A stretch of DNA of 64,000 nucleotides from Gnetum montanum (lineage: Eukaryota > Streptophyta > Gnetopsida > Gnetales > Gnetaceae), in assembly GCA_015680685.1 (NCBI GenBank), contig MNCI01008651.1:1235332-1299331 (forward strand), in the 5' to 3' direction. A model generated the notes under the pieces. It was given only the letters and a program-made list of their open reading frames with translations. It was not told where the DNA came from and searched no databases. Below, in pieces: positions 46,894 through 60,237 of the stretch (within the stretch, counting starts at the first letter, position 1; every line of letters begins with the position of its first letter). The translations under genes were made by a program, and so were the position numbers.

Positions 46894-48456
46894 CACTGCT
46901 TATGTCCAAACCTATTATAGCAATAACATTTAACTTTTCTATGTGGTCAAAGTGATCAAACCTTGAAGCTGCTCTTGGTTGGAATGTAGTACTTATTAGT
47001 ACTTAAATTTTTGAAGAAGCCTTTTGTTTGGATGAAATTTGTGGAGATGCTTCTTCTTATGAGTAACACCCTAGTCCACTTTTATCATGTGGACTTCTTT
47101 CTTATCCAATAACCATTTGAAGGGGCTCCTTTTCTTTTACCAACCTCTCATTTACAAGTTTAGCATCTACAAGTGCTTCCTTAACCTACTCATTAAACTT
47201 GTTTAGTTTTTCATTCTTAGACCTAAATTTGAGATTTCTTTTGTGAGGTCTAAAATCTCTAAATTTAATGAAGAAATTTCCTTGTCCTTGATTTTTAGTT
47301 GTTTATTCATCTTTATGCATAGATTTTAAAAGGATAACAAGTTTATTACACAAAATTTTAACCTCTCGTCCTCATTTTCAAATTCATCATGTGAGATGCT
47401 AATATTATCATATGTGAGAGCCATGCAAATGAGATGTGAATCTTTTGTGGCTTCATCCACCTCTTCTTCACTTTGTTCACCATCATCCTAACTCATGTAG
47501 AAATTGGTCTTTTCCATTTTCATATCAATTCAGCCCCTCCATTGCAACCTACCATTACTAGAACATTTGAAGGCCACATGGCCTCTTCCACCATATGCCC
47601 AACATTCTAGTGAAGAAGAATAAAAGTTAGAATTTAAATTTTTTTTGCTTCTTTCCTAACCTTTGAATTGATTGGGTCTTTGTTGATTTGAGCTCATATT
47701 TCTTTTTACCATAAGCCTTTGTAGCCTTCTAAATAGGAGTTCTATTTCTTCTTTGCTGCTCATATCTTGCCTAGCAAGTTCCTTTTCCTTGGAGGTAGAT
47801 TTTAGGACAACTAGCTTTTCTTTTATAGCCCCTTCACTTATGAGGTTCATTTCATAACTAATAATAGCCCTTTGGAGCTCTTCAAATTTTAAACTAAAAA
47901 GTCTCTAATTTCTTTCATGGCTATAAATTTAGGTCTAAATTTTGATTGTAGAGTTCTAATCATTTTTTTTATTACATCACTTTTAGGAAAGTTCTTTTTA
48001 GTACCCCTATTAACCACAACTAAATTGTTTACCCTATAGAAATAATCTTTTATTTTCTCACCTTCTCTCATTATAAGTTTATCTTACTCACTTTGCAAGA
48101 CAAAAAGTTTAGATTGCTTAACTATTGATGCTCCCTCAAAGGTAGCTTCTAAATTCTCCCAAATTTCTCTGGCAGTTTTAATCTAGCTACTCTATTAAAT
48201 TTGTGTTTATTCAATGCATAATATAAAAAAAATTTACTTTAGAATCATGCATAAACTTATCGTTTTCTTCTTGTGTCCACTTACTCTAGGTCTTGATGGC
48301 CTTTATTGTGCTATCAATGGGCAATGTGTAACCTTCGAGGATGGACTCCAATACTTCCAACTCCATAGACTCAAAGAAGCCTTGCATTTGCTCCTTGCAA
48401 TAGGCAAAGTCAAGCCCATTGAGCATTATTGGCTTTATGTAAGATGTGACCTCCAT
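46894..48456 (-). pseudogene. gag: Element P copia-type gag pseudogene
   Basis: The ATG reads as CAT at 48454-48456 (MEVTSYIKPIMLNG, then FAYCKEQMQGFF, as in the N-terminus of copia Gag). Leftwards follow KIKDYFYRVNNLV and ATG-to-MKEIRDF blocks (48071-47889), a Lys/Glu-rich segment (47850-47656, EIELLFRRLQRLM), and a zinc knuckle CWAYGGRGHVAFKC near 47610-47565 whose second Cys is Tyr. After a coiled-coil-like stretch comes a second knuckle, CYCYNRFGHK, cut by element C at 46894. Many stops. Gag would package RNA into particles; this copy lacks every enzyme. Confidence 0.75.
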
Positions 48457-48496
48457 AGTTCACTCTTGAAGTTTACGTTGAATGAAAGAGTACCAC

Positions 48497-48508
48497 ACTC
48501 TAATACCA
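48497..48508 (-). promoter_or_regulatory. Element P primer-binding site (tRNA-Met type)
   Basis: Minus strand TGGTATTAGAGT, one to two changes from TGGTATCAGAGC. It lies two bases from the LTR and fixes the orientation of P. Confidence 0.82.
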
Positions 48509-48510
48509 CT

Positions 48511-49620
48511 TGAGGATCAAGGACTTAGAAGGAGGGTTGAATAAGTTTCTCAATAAAAATTGATTAGCTAGAAAAACCATAACCAAACTTTACATGGTTT
48601 CTCAACTTGGGTAGTCCACACTCGAAGGGTAGATTCTTTGCATACCTCAATATCTTTTTTCTCTAAAATGTGGCTAAATGATACCACATCCTATACAAGC
48701 TCTAAGCTCCACTTCAAAGTGTTTATTCACTATGAAACCACTTAATCCTACAAGGTTCAATCAAGCTTAGAATGTGGTTTCAAGGGTCCTACAACCTTTA
48801 CAAAATTTAGCTCTACTCTGAAGTGTTTTGACGCTACACAAACACTCAATCCCACAGGATCCTAATAAGCTTAATTATGATTCCTTCTCGCAAGAAGTAG
48901 ATCAACCCCGTAGGGCTACAAGAGACAAAAAAAAACATAAGGAAAGAACGTAACTTAAATTATAGGTCCTTGTACTTTGAAGCACCGTTCTACTAATAAT
49001 CAAGCAAATCATATGACAAATGAAGTACACAAGTACAATAGAATAGAATAGACAATGATTACTTTGATGCTTTCAATGCCTGTTTAAATTCCCAGGAATT
49101 TGAAGTCTTCTTATAACATCAAAGTTTTTGAATACACCTCAAAATTTGTGCAACATCTACTTAATGGTTAAGGTAGACATCTTCTTCGAAGTTGGGATGT
49201 CTACCTAAGATTTTCCTCAAATCTAGAGAGATGTCTTGTTCTACAATGAAATGCCTCTGGGGAGATATCTCTATGGAGACATTTACTTTTCAAAGAAGAT
49301 TGCTCTTGTTTTTGAAAGATTGTTTCTTGTGAAAGATGTTATTTCAGCCAAGACATCTTCTGTTCCTTGGAGATGCCTTCTCAACATTTGAGCTTTGGTT
49401 CCTAATTCTTTCTCTCATTGATTTGGCTTCTTCCTAATCCTTGGGCCATCTTTATTTGACTCATAGCCTGCTTGTTCATGCTATTATCTTACACATGTAG
49501 TCTCTACTATGATATTTCTCACTTTTGGAGTTCTCATTCATGCCTTGCAAAATCATCACATTCCACAACATTTTGTGTTCTTCATTTTCCATAAGGTTTT
49601 GACACACAAAAAGATCAACA
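48511..49620 (-). repeat. Element P 5' LTR
   Basis: 1,110 bp. Plus strand TGAGGATCAAGGACTTAG at the left, AAAAAGATCAACA at the right. A GATGTCT/GACATC motif run lies at about 49180-49380. Confidence 0.87.
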
Positions 49621-51167
49621 TGTACAATTATGGGTTTTGCTACTATGATTGATAGTAGTCTTGAGGTTGATAAGAAGTTCCATTGGGATAGTACCATTGG
49701 TTGTAAGACTCTCTATAATTGCCTTGTGGATAAGGTAATCTCCTAGGCATTTGCTTTTCTACAAACTTAGAATTCAAACTAAAAGCCTCAAAATCTTGTA
49801 GATGTAACATATCTGGGCAATAGTCCTTTGGATGTTCATATTGAAAGATGTTACATTAATCATCTTCCTCTGTATCTAAGTATGTAACCTATTCTACTAC
49901 AGCTATTTTCCATTTTTTCTGATAAGTATCCTTGTTTTCTTATTCCTTTTCCTCTTCTTGTTTTGATCACTTGATCCTATTTGCTTTACCTTCTCCTCTA
50001 TGATTTTCAAATTGGTTGTAACCTTTTCATTCATCAACACCCACATTTTATCTACCCTTGCTTCAATGTTAATGATAGACTTTTGTATTGGTAAGATTTT
50101 ATGTGAATTCAACTCATCAAGAGATACCTCTTTTTTTTATCATAAATGTAAATCTTTTTCTCATGAAGAGTTGGATCTTAGTTATATTCCTATACACATT
50201 TCCTTTTTCAGAACTCTCATTCTTATTTTTCCATCTATTCAGTTATCCTTTATATCCAATGGGCTTTAAACTCTAATAATTTTTTTTGGACATAGATCCC
50301 AAGGGACTTCCTTGTTTTGTTATGAAGTTCATCTATGATGTGGAGAAGCTACTCTTTGTCAGAAAATCCATGGCTTAAGCATTTGTGTAATATAGAATAG
50401 TATCTGTCCAAGACTACATCCAAGAATTCATGAGTTTCTTGCTTCCATAGATTTATTTTCTTAGATTGGGAACTCTTGAATAGGTTTGGTATTTTTAATT
50501 GAAGAGCTCAAGCATTATGGACCACTAGTGGATTGACTATGGTCAAAAGATCTATACCAACTTTTAACTTCTTCTATTAGTGTCCTAGGAAAGATATTAA
50601 GCTTTTGGCACTTTCTTTTGATATTTTGTAGGGTGCACGCATCATGGAAGACTTGTAAACAATGTTGTTGATCAAAATTGTAATCTTTCTTAAGTTTAAA
50701 AATGTTATTCATATCCAACCATTTGATGTGGATTTTCCTTTGATGCCTATGGGGTATTCAAACTACCTTCTTGATTTGAATCATGCTTCTACTAGCCAAC
50801 AAGAGTTCATTATCATCAAAAATGTCATGGTAAAAATATCTATTTCTATTTACGTAATTATGATGATTTTTTCTATGCTCTATTTGATACCTTGCACCTT
50901 GTCTTTGATTTTCATTTCTATCTCTATTGTGACCCATTAGTGAAGTCCTATTTCCATACCTATGTTCATCTTTGTTAAAACTAGACATTGAAAAGGAAGA
51001 GAAAAATGATCAAAAGGGAAAATCAACATGGATCCTATATCTTTCCCTATGGTTCCTTAATTCATCTCTTCTAGGTTTAAAGGAGTTCCTAAGCCTTGAT
51101 GTTCTTCTTCATCTAGGATTTATTCCATCTCCTTTAGTGTTGTCCATGATAATTAAATGTAGTCCTT
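49621..51167 (-). pseudogene. gag: Element O gag pseudogene, main piece
   Basis: A diverged Gag of the A/B/C/E family. Reading leftwards: an Arg/His/Asn-rich segment (50988-50758), then LDMNNIFKLKKDYNF and LQVFHDACTLQNI, FPRTLIEEVKSWYRS (50718-50515) from the gag core. Next is an open block MNSHKILPIQKSI with VDKMWVLMNEKVTT (50112-49903), matching the KTLPLQKLT and VDQMWDSLDSR segment of relatives, and CNIFQYEHPKDYCP (about 49855-49815), a decayed knuckle. Element P cuts it at 49621 and element E at 51167. Confidence 0.75.
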
Positions 51168-51968
51168 TGATGAGTCGCGAGGTACCCCTACACTCAACTA
51201 TACGAATACGAGCGTCTCACGCACGATTTGGTCGAAATCCAAGGACTAAGTGCTTACGTGCCTTATGGAATACTTAAGGTTAATCAATCGTTGTCTTCCC
51301 AGACTTACTTGTATTTTCATCTTTGTATGGTTAAGTAAGTCTGAGGTATATGATTTTTATAACTTTTATCTTTTTATCACCTATGCTAAGAGAGGAAAGG
51401 GTGAAGAGGCTAAGTAACTAACTTTCACTAATTAAGCTTTAATCGTCCTAGCATCAGTATCCATTCCCACTTGCCGTACACACCCTAAACTAGTGCAACG
51501 CTACTAGGATTACCAAACGCTATTCGTTACTGGGTTACCAAGTGTAGCACACTTGCTCGAAGCAGTCGTACTAAATGCACTTAACTAGGAGTTGACGGTT
51601 GAGAGAGATTAATTATCTAAGAAAGAATTTAATTATTTAACATTAATTAAATCCTAATTAGCTTAGTCCATGTACTACAAGGTTTATCAGAAAGTTCGTC
51701 TTTATTTCCATACACAAATGTGTCCTTAGGTACAATTTGCTCAAATAAAGATCCGTTCACTTTGAGACTCCTACTGCGGGCACATGGAAATTATTCTATC
51801 TCTGGAATGGTAAAACTGCCAAAGTTTAGCTAAGGGTCTAGATATAGATGATGAAACAAGGGAAAGCTGCCTCTTATTTATAGATAAGGAAACAGGCTGT
51901 GATATCGCGTACGTGATATCGCAGGGGCCAAAGCGATATCGTGGCCCATGCGATATCGTGTCCCATCA
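51168..51968 (-). repeat. Element E 3' LTR
   Basis: 801 bp, plus strand TGATGAGTCGCGAGG...TCCCATCA. TATA (plus TATTTATA) at 51875-51882; the array spans 51898-51960. LTR start to TATA is 86 bases, 34 more than in the 5' LTR. Confidence 0.92.
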
Positions 51969-51981
51969 TACCCCCATGACT
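51969..51981 (-). promoter_or_regulatory. Element E polypurine tract
   Basis: Minus strand AGTCATGGGGGTA next to the 3' LTR. Confidence 0.8.
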
Positions 51982-53914
51982 AAATGAAAACTTGTCCTTG
52001 AGTTCCTTACAAAATATTGGGAAGGTATGGAATGATTGACTTGAATGATACTAATGGTGAATGGGGTGACATGTGAATGGATCATCATTACAAAACATGA
52101 CAAAATTTAGTGTTCTGACAACAAGAGTGAACACTATACATAATTGACATCCAGCCTTATTTGGTAGTTGAGAGAGAAGAGAGAAGAGAGAGAGAAAAGA
52201 AGAAGTCTGTTGCTGCCAATGCCAAGATTGTGCCTTTCATTGTCCATCCATAAGCGCACCATCAATCTTGTCCCTTGCATAATTACTTCAATGCCAGTCC
52301 ATTCCAAGTGTTTCTTCCAGATCCAATCTATTGTTGTATGATTGCCATCTGCACACACAACATAGTTTGATATTAGCAAGGATAAATGAATCATAATGCA
52401 ATTGATACCTTACTTCGATGTAAGGTCCATTGGCTAAGTTGTGATATGGCTGATACAAATCTGGAGATATGGCTGACTACCCAAGGTGTATGGGTTAAGA
52501 GAAAAATCAAAAAAATTGGACCAGGACCCCCACGACTAATAGCAAACCTCCGGTAGCAATAGAATGGAAAAAGATAAGGAATAAGAAGGATGGAGAAAAA
52601 GAAACAATGACCATGCCAATAAAATGGATGTCATAGATGGAGATGAAAAAAATAAATGGTGATTGCAAAAATGTTTAAGGGAAAGAAATTAATGAATGCA
52701 CCAAATAGGAATGCTAGTGGGTCCTCCCCAAAGCAGGCTCATGCCCTTAATGCCCTGACAATCCCACACTCAAAGAGTCCATAGGCTCTAAGAATGTCAT
52801 TCGAAGACAAGAGTTAAAGTCTTAACCATAAGAGTTTACCAAAAAGAAAACAATGCATCCACCAAAATATGGACTACTGATACAACTGACAATGAGTTGA
52901 TAAATAGGAAAAGAAGGATGGAAAGAAGAGAATGGAATGGAATCTCAAGAACAAGGCGGTGTACATCCCCTTGTGTATTAATGGTTAATGTGACTTAGTA
53001 GATCCCATTCCAAATCCAGCCTCAAACAAACCACATTCAGTGACTTCACATTAATACATTCGACCCATCCATCCACTTGAAGTAACAAGAATGCCTTCAG
53101 CAAAGAGCCACCACGATTCCGATGAAATGAAAGAGGAGAAAGTGGGAAGCGAGAAGGGCCTTAGTTAGAGGGAACATGTTTATTTTAGTTCCATAACTAG
53201 TACTTGTAGCCCAAATGATTATTTCATCTAAGGGATGTGCTTTGAATTCTCACTATGTGTTTGTGTTTTTTTTGTTTTTGTTTTTGCATGAGAACCACAC
53301 CATGCAAAGACTTATTATTTTTATTTGCTTAGCTTCCCGATAATGCAGCAACGTCGGAATGGTAAGAAAACTTAAGATGAAAACATCCAAGCACCCAAGA
53401 GAATGGCTAGGACAAGTGCATCAAATCCCCTCAAAGTCACACCCCTTTCAATCCTTGAGTCCTTCCTTAGTTTGAGAAATGCCCAGTCACCGATTCATTG
53501 ATAGTTCTTACTGTTGAGAAAGGGACTGTACAGTTCCAAGCCAAGAGAGACTATAAAATTTTATGGATGTATGGATGAAGTGGACTCATTACCTACTATA
53601 TCAAAATAACCATATCTTAGTATCAACATCATAACTTAAAGGTAAAAACCAAACATTAGCAATCAATGGAATACAGTTCACACCACCATCGGGAGCACTT
53701 ATTAGGTGATGAATCAAACAGAATAATCAAACACACAAAGAAATAAAAAAGTATAAATGATGTTGTAAAAAAAAAGAAAAGTTAAAGAAATTTGTAAAAC
53801 AAAAATGTGTAAAAAAAAATTTAAAAAGAAACTGAGGACCTCAAATGATTAGCATAGGTGGCCATCTCCCTCATGACTGAATTGGAAGGGAGAGATCCGA
53901 AATAAGGAGCGAGG
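51982..53914 (-). other. Element E 3' untranslated region
   Basis: The family 3' tail, with variant AGTCATGGGGG copies at 52527-52537 and 53866-53878. No gene is supported. Confidence 0.6.
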
Positions 53915-56900
53915 TCATCCTCTCTTAGAGGTATTATGTGCACCAGCTATTCTAAGTTCATGGAAGGGTTTGGTTTGTTGCACATTGACCAATAATCTCT
54001 TATCAGGGCTTTCAGGTTTGTATATGGTCATGGATCCTGAGGGAAAGGTTGTGTGAATGATATAAGATCCTTCCCACAATGTTTGAAATTTCGTACATTG
54101 GGGCACATGTGTGGGGTTCCAATAAAAGACCTTATCTCCTAGTTGATACTTAACCTTTCAAATTTTTAAGTCATGACATTGTTTGTTATGTGCCTTGTGC
54201 AACTCATTTGATGATAGAGCAACCAATCGATTTTCATCTAGCACGTTTAGAGTTGCCAATTTTTGTTTTTGTGCTAGATCAAGGTCAAGGTGGAGATCAC
54301 ATGCCAGGGACGGTGTACGAATCTTGGTTTGAATTGGAAGCTTTGAGAGTTTTCCGTACACTAACTCATAGGGAGAGTAGCTTGTAGGGAGTTTCCAAGT
54401 GGAGTGGTATGCCCAGAGAGCATCGTTTAGTTTAGTGCTCCAATCTCACCTATATTTGCTAATTTTCCTTGTTAATATTCTAGTAATCTCCTGATTAGTG
54501 ACCTCAACTTGGCTATTAGCTTGGGGGTGACACGGTGTAGTTAATTTATGTTCAACCCCTAAGCATTGCATCAATTTTTGAAAGGTTGCACCCGTGAAAT
54601 GCATTTCATTATCTGAGATAAGTGCATGCGACACACCAAGCCCATTTAAGACTTGTTGTTGTACAAATCATGTAGCTATAGATGATGTGCAGTCTGTTAT
54701 AGTAGATACTTTAGCCCATTTTGTTAGATAGTCAACATCAACAATGATATAAGCTTTTCCATTGGACATTGGTGTAATGGGCCCCATAAAGTCTATTCCC
54801 TAGATGTCGAAGGGTTCCAAGGGTTGAATCCATTGTTGTGGATCCTCCATTCTAGTAGTCATTCCTCCATCATGTTGACAGTGCTCACAAGATTGGACAA
54901 AATGATGGGTGTCCCAAAATAGTGTTGGCCAGTAATATCCTGCAAGTAGGATCTTAATAGTTGTTCGTCTCCCTACATAGTGACCCCCACAAGGGCCCTC
55001 ATGAACATCTTGGAGAACTCTTAGTTGGTCCACATCAGGCACACACCATCAAACCAAACCATTAGGACAGAATTTGTAGAGTTTTCCTTTGATCTCCATG
55101 AAGTACTTGGTTCTGTGAAGAAACTATTGTTTCTTCCTAGAGTCCAACCCCTGTGGTGTTTGTTGGAAAAGGAGATAAGGAGAATGCTACTGTACCAATT
55201 TTTTCCCATGGGTTGGTTATTCACTACACCTACAAAGAGGGCCTCATCGGGAAAATGATCAGATATGGCGTATTCATCCTCTTTGTTGTCCCAGTGCAAC
55301 TAAGATAAATGATTTGCAACTATGTTCTCGGTGCCCTTTCGATCTATCATCGTTAGATCGAACTCCTGTAGGATTACCAGCCAACGTATGATATGAGGGC
55401 TAATCGTTGGCTTATTCATGAGGAACCTAATTGCACTATGATTTGTATGAATGTATACTTTGTAGCCTAACACATAGTGCCTAAACTTGTCTAGTGCAAA
55501 CACTAAGCCATTAATTCTTTTTCTGTAGTTGTATAGTTAAGTTGTGCACTGGCGATACTCTTACTTGCACAGTGGATGTAATAAGGAAATTTGTTTTCAT
55601 CTAACTATGTTAGTATGGCTCCTAAGGTATAATTGGATGCATCAGTCATTATATGGAATGGTTTGGACCAGTCAGGGGCTTGTAGAATGGGAGTTTCTAC
55701 AAGCCTTTGTTTCAGAGTTTGGAATGCTCGTTCGCATTCCCTGGTCCATTTGAATGATGCATCCTTCTTCGTTAGTTCTACCAACAGTTTAGCAATCTTG
55801 GAGAAGTTCTTAATGAATCTTCGATAGTAGCCAGTGTGCCCAAGGAATGACTAAATGTCTTTCACAATTTCTGGTTGTCGGGTGATTCCTTGGATGACCC
55901 TAACTTTCTCTGGGTCTACCTCTATTCCTGAATGTGAAATTTTATGCCCAAGTACTATGCTTTCTTGGATCATCAAATGGCTTTTCTACCATTTGAGCCT
56001 TAAGTTGGTTTCTACACATCATTTTAGCACTTGCTCTAGTCGGTCCAAGGCTTGATCAAAGCTTGTCCCATAAGTGAAGAAGTCATCCACAAAGACTTCT
56101 ACTCCATTTCCTATCTTCTATTGGAATATGCTCAGAACTAAACATTGAAACGTGGCAGGGGAATTGCACAAGCTAAATGACATTTTTTTATATGCAAACG
56201 TTCCCCAAGGACTGGTGAACGTTGTTTTGGCTTGATCTTCTAGTGCTATCCGTATTTGGTTATATCCACTATACCCATCTAGAAAACTATAATAGAGATG
56301 CCCTGCTATAGTGTCCAAGACTTGGTCAACGAATGGAAACAAGAAATGATCCTTGAATGTTGCCATGTTTAGCAACCTAAAATCTATACACACCCTCCAT
56401 TTGCATCCCTTCTTAGGTATGATCACCAGAGGGCTAACCCATTCACTATCAGTAATGGGTATATGAACCCAGCCTTAAGAAGCTATTCTATCTTTTCTTT
56501 TACTATTTGTTTTAATTTTGGATTCAATTGTCTCTGTGGTTATTTTTGAGGTTTCATGGAGGGGTCCATGTAAATCCTATGCTGGCATATCCTAGGGTCT
56601 ATTCCAGTTAACTCGGGGTATGACCAAGCAAAGGCTTTTGACCACTTGTTTGTCACTTTCAGTAGTCTCTCTTTTTGTTTGGGAATAATTTTTGCGTTGA
56701 TGATTACCGGTTTTCCATTTTCAAGGGTCATATACTCCAGATCGGTGGGCAATGGTTTCAAATCAAGGGGCTCTTGTTTAAATCTCTCAGGAATTTCCAA
56801 CTTCCCCCAATTGATGTTTTTGAGGCTAAGGTTTGGAAGTTGGCAAAGAAATTGCTCAAGTGTGTCTGTGCTTCCAATGTAAGCACTAGTTATTTCCTCA

Positions 56901-57100
56901 GTTAATTCCATGCATGTTATCGAATTACTCTCTTGATCAACCATTAGCCACAGGGTGTCCTCTTGTCGTGTGGCTACTGCATACAGGCACCTTTGTATAT
57001 TAATTTCTTATGCACATTGATCGCATGTAGGAAATGCTAAACTTCGCATAACCCATGATTTCTGCATGCAATGGCACCCTGTGTCATTGTATGTGATGCA
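53915..57100 (-). pseudogene. pol: Element E pol (RT, RNase H, integrase) pseudogene
   Basis: Reading leftwards: a linker (56944-56540), then RT with CKWRVCIDFRLLNMATF and LYYSFLDGYSGYNQI (56426-56118), catalytic FVDDF kept at about 56077-56096, and SFLGHTGYYRRFIKNFSK (about 55850). RNase H follows (FALDKFRHYVLGYKV and DRKGTENIVANHLS, 55503-55300). Integrase has its zinc region intact (HEGPCGGHY, CEHCQHDGG, 55042-54800), then WGIDFMG near 54790, ISDNEMHF (54620) and QVEVTNQEI (54515), so all three acidic core residues are still readable. It ends with FQTLWEGSYII and HELRIAGAHNTSKRG, stop at 53915. At least four frameshifts plus stops. This is the best-preserved pol of the gypsy family here. 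Confidence 0.9.
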
Positions 57101-60092
57101 TGGAATTTCTTCTTCTCGATCTTTCCAAAAGGGTTCTTCTTGGATATTTTCAGGAAAGATCATGGATCCCTAGGCATACATCTATAGTGCTCATCCATGC
57201 TCTTCCCATTATTATTTGGAAGTCCCCCTTGCCGTTGTTTACTTGTATCACTAGGAAATCAGCTAGATATGACCAACCACTCATAGTGGTAACGATGTCC
57301 TCCACCAGTCCCAAAGGGCTAGTGATGGACTAGTCGGCCAGCTCTAGTTGAATATTATTCTTCCTTAGTGGAGGTAGGTTCCAGGCTTTGTACATCTTCT
57401 GTGATATTAAGTTGACTCCAGAACCTGAGTCTAGAAGAGCTTTACATGGTTCATTCCCAACAACTTGGAGGTAGATTAGAGGACTTCTAGGATCAGAGAA
57501 TTTCCTGGGAAGGTGGCCCACCTTGATCTAGTTAGTGACAGTATGTGTTAACATAACTGTGTGCGTTGAGCTCTGCTTTTGGTTTGAAGGAGATCCCAAA
57601 ACTTTATTTGGTACGGAGGTATTTAGATGTTCAACCACTTGTGATGGTGAGGGCTTAGTTGGATTATTGGTTCTAAAGAAAGCTCTTTTTGGCATAAGAT
57701 TGTTAGAACCAACTGTGGTTTGAGGATTCGAAGCCCTCGTGACATTGGGTTGTTGCTGTTGAGTGGGGAATATCCTTTGCATTGTTGGAGCGGTTGGTAG
57801 TGGAGCTATCAATGTAAGAGTTGCGGGTGGATTCGGAGGATGGTATGGATGTGGTGTGTCTCTCCTAGGAGAAGGAGTTCTATAATACTCCTGAGCTTGG
57901 TAGTGACGTTGTGGGGTTGCGTGACTGACAGAGTCACTTGGAGAGATTAGCTACTACACATAGTGGCCATATGGATCTGGTTGCCCGTAAGGGTATTTTT
58001 GCCTTAGCGGTGGCATCCCCCATGACTGTGGTTATTGACACTATTGGTGTTGCTCAATAGGTTGTGGCATAGTTCCACTTGGATAATACGTTAGCGATTG
58101 GTGGAACTGCCTTGGGTTACCTTGGAGATAAGGTAACCTTTGGGGTGCTTGCCATTTGTTAAGTTGTGGGCTAAGTGCAAACACCCCATACTCTTGCAGA
58201 TGTGAGATTATTGGGCAACATCCCTTAGGATGGTCATACTAACATATCTCACATCCACTGTCATTGTCTGTATAAAATTCCACAACCTCTTCAGTGATAG
58301 TTATTTTATTCTTACCTTTGTTACATGCATGGTCCAAATCCCTCTTTTTTTTCTTATCATGGTCACTGCTTCGCTCCTTAGACTCCTCTACGATTTTTAA
58401 AATAGCTTCAAATCTACTATCTAAGGAGTCCCACATTTGATCTACCTTAGCCAACACATTTATTGTTAATTTTTGAAGTGGTAAGGTTTTTCTACTTACC
58501 AACTCTTTGAGTGGTGACTCATCCTCCTCCTCACAGAATCTCACTCCCCTCTTTCGGAGGGAAGGATCGCAGTTATACTCATCCGTGCTTTCTCTCTTAT
58601 GTAGCTCTCCTTCTTCCTTAGCTACTTGCTCCAAAAATCTATGAACCTCATGGAACCTAAGTTCAGCTAATCTCCCTTGGGCATATGTCCCAAGGGTTCT
58701 CCTGGTTTCATGTCTTAGCCCATCTACGAGATGGCATAGTTGATCCTGTTGTGCGTAACCATGGCCTGGGCAACGATGTAGCAATGCATAATATCGGCAC
58801 ATGGTAGCATCCAAGGGTTCATGATTACCCTTCTTCCATCCTGGGATCTACTTTTACAAGTTGGACACTCGGGAGTACATTTGGTATTTATCGTTAAACA
58901 GTTCTAACATCGTACTCCACCTTCGAATGGATACTGCTTCTAAGGACCGGTACCAGCTTTCCACTTCTTTTATGAGTGTCCTTGAGAATAACTTTAACTT
59001 TTGCCACTCATTTTCAATGATTTGAAAGGTGCAAGCATCGGGAACTGCTTGTAAATGATTCTGTGGATCAACGTTTTATCCCCCCTCAAATCGTGTGATA
59101 TTATTCATGTCTAGTCTCTTGATCTGGCTATCTTTTTGGTGCCTTGTAGGTATTCTAACGACCTCCATGATGTCTAACATGCTTCAGGTTGTAAGTAGGG
59201 GTTTGTCATGGTCATTTCTTTCATGACGTCTATGATGTCTACGCGGTTCCCTACTTTCCCTTATTCCATGTCGTGATTCCCTAGAATGCCCTCATCCTCG
59301 CTCTCGACTCTCTCGTCGAGGTCTCTCATTTTTCTTACCCTTGTCCTCATGGTTAGGTTCCTTATGACTGTGTCTCAACGTTGAAGGAGAGGGTGAATGT
59401 GATGATGAAGGGGAAGAGGAAGGAGAACCATCACCATGATGATGTTTCCTACCTTCCCTTCGGTGATCTCGACCCTGATTGTGATGATGGTCAGAATGCT
59501 CATCCTTATCTTGTGTTTGTGTTCCCTCATTGAACACTTGGTGTTTGTGGGGATTAGAACCAAGGTTGTGTATCGTGGAGTGAAGGTTCTGATACACCAC
59601 CTCCTCACTATCATTAGGAGGGGAAACATTATTTTTTGGAGAACCTATTAAAATAGGTTCACCACCCTTAATTTCGCTTATGACAGGTGAAGCATTATGG
59701 GGTCCTTTTCCCTTCAATGATGTGTGATAGCTCTCCTACCGCAAGTCCTGTTGACGTCGTGCTTCTGTGGGATGGTAGTCCCTTGCATTGTAATTGCATG
59801 CAATGTACTCAGTGTATAATTGTGACATGCCTATTCACGCAAGGGCACTAAGGAGCATGTTGGGGGCAACTCTGTCTAGAGGCAACACTATGTTGCCCTC
59901 CAAGTCTCTCCAACACAGTTGTTCATCTTGATGGAAGACAAAGGTAAAGTCGGGTATATAATCATCATGATGAGTATATACCACAATGAATTGTTGAGCA
60001 ACTAGCAGAGTTTGGTTATGTGTGTGGTGTCGCCGACTATCTCTAGTGTTGGTCCTAGGCGATGAATTTCTTTTGTGTGGAGAAGAAGACAT
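57101..60092 (-). pseudogene. gag-pro: Element E gag-protease pseudogene
   Basis: ATG at 60090-60092 opens MSSSPHKRNSSPRTN. One frame runs to about 57200 with stops only. Order: N-domain (YTHHDDYIPDFTFVFHQDE), His/Ser linker (59717-59292), gag core (LIKEVESWYRSLEAVSIRRW, about 58960), Lys/Glu-rich segment to CEIC and YDHPKGCCP (58814-58200), Pro/Gln-rich region (57812 on), and protease with ALLDSGSGVNLIS (57521-57330). Two Gag pieces of 191 and 141 codons are still open. The role is as in A and B. Confidence 0.88.
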
Positions 60093-60218
60093 TTTAGTCT
60101 TGTTCAGTGTGCTATTTACCGTTATGTTATTTTTCTCTTGATTAACCCTAAGGGTTCGTTTTAGCTCCCAATGATGTAAATGATTTCCTATGTTCTACGT
60201 AGCACACAAACAACTAAG

Positions 60219-60236
60219 TCCCCAGCAATGGCGCCA
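60219..60236 (-). promoter_or_regulatory. Element E primer-binding site
   Basis: Minus strand TGGCGCCATTGCTGGGGA, the copy in this window nearest to the tRNA-Asp complement. Confidence 0.85.
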
Positions 60237-60237
60237 A

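Larger units (their letters stand above)
37559..49620 (-). mobile_element. Element P: copia-type gag-only element
   Basis: Minus strand. 3' LTR 37559-38646, PPT 38647-38660, 5' LTR 48511-49620 with a tRNA-Met PBS at 48497-48508. Element C (39842-46893) interrupts it. Its own interior is only about 2.8 kb, holding a copia-type gag with two zinc-knuckle remnants and an acidic tail; I see no protease, integrase or RT. That matches the architecture of TR-GAG non-autonomous elements. Flanks CACTA and TGTAC do not match, so no TSD is proven, but element O's gag continues on both sides. Confidence 0.78.

Noticed and set aside
37559-49620. Flanks of P as a target-site duplication
   Set aside because: CACTA and TGTAC do not match. 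The insertion is supported instead by element O gag continuing on both sides.
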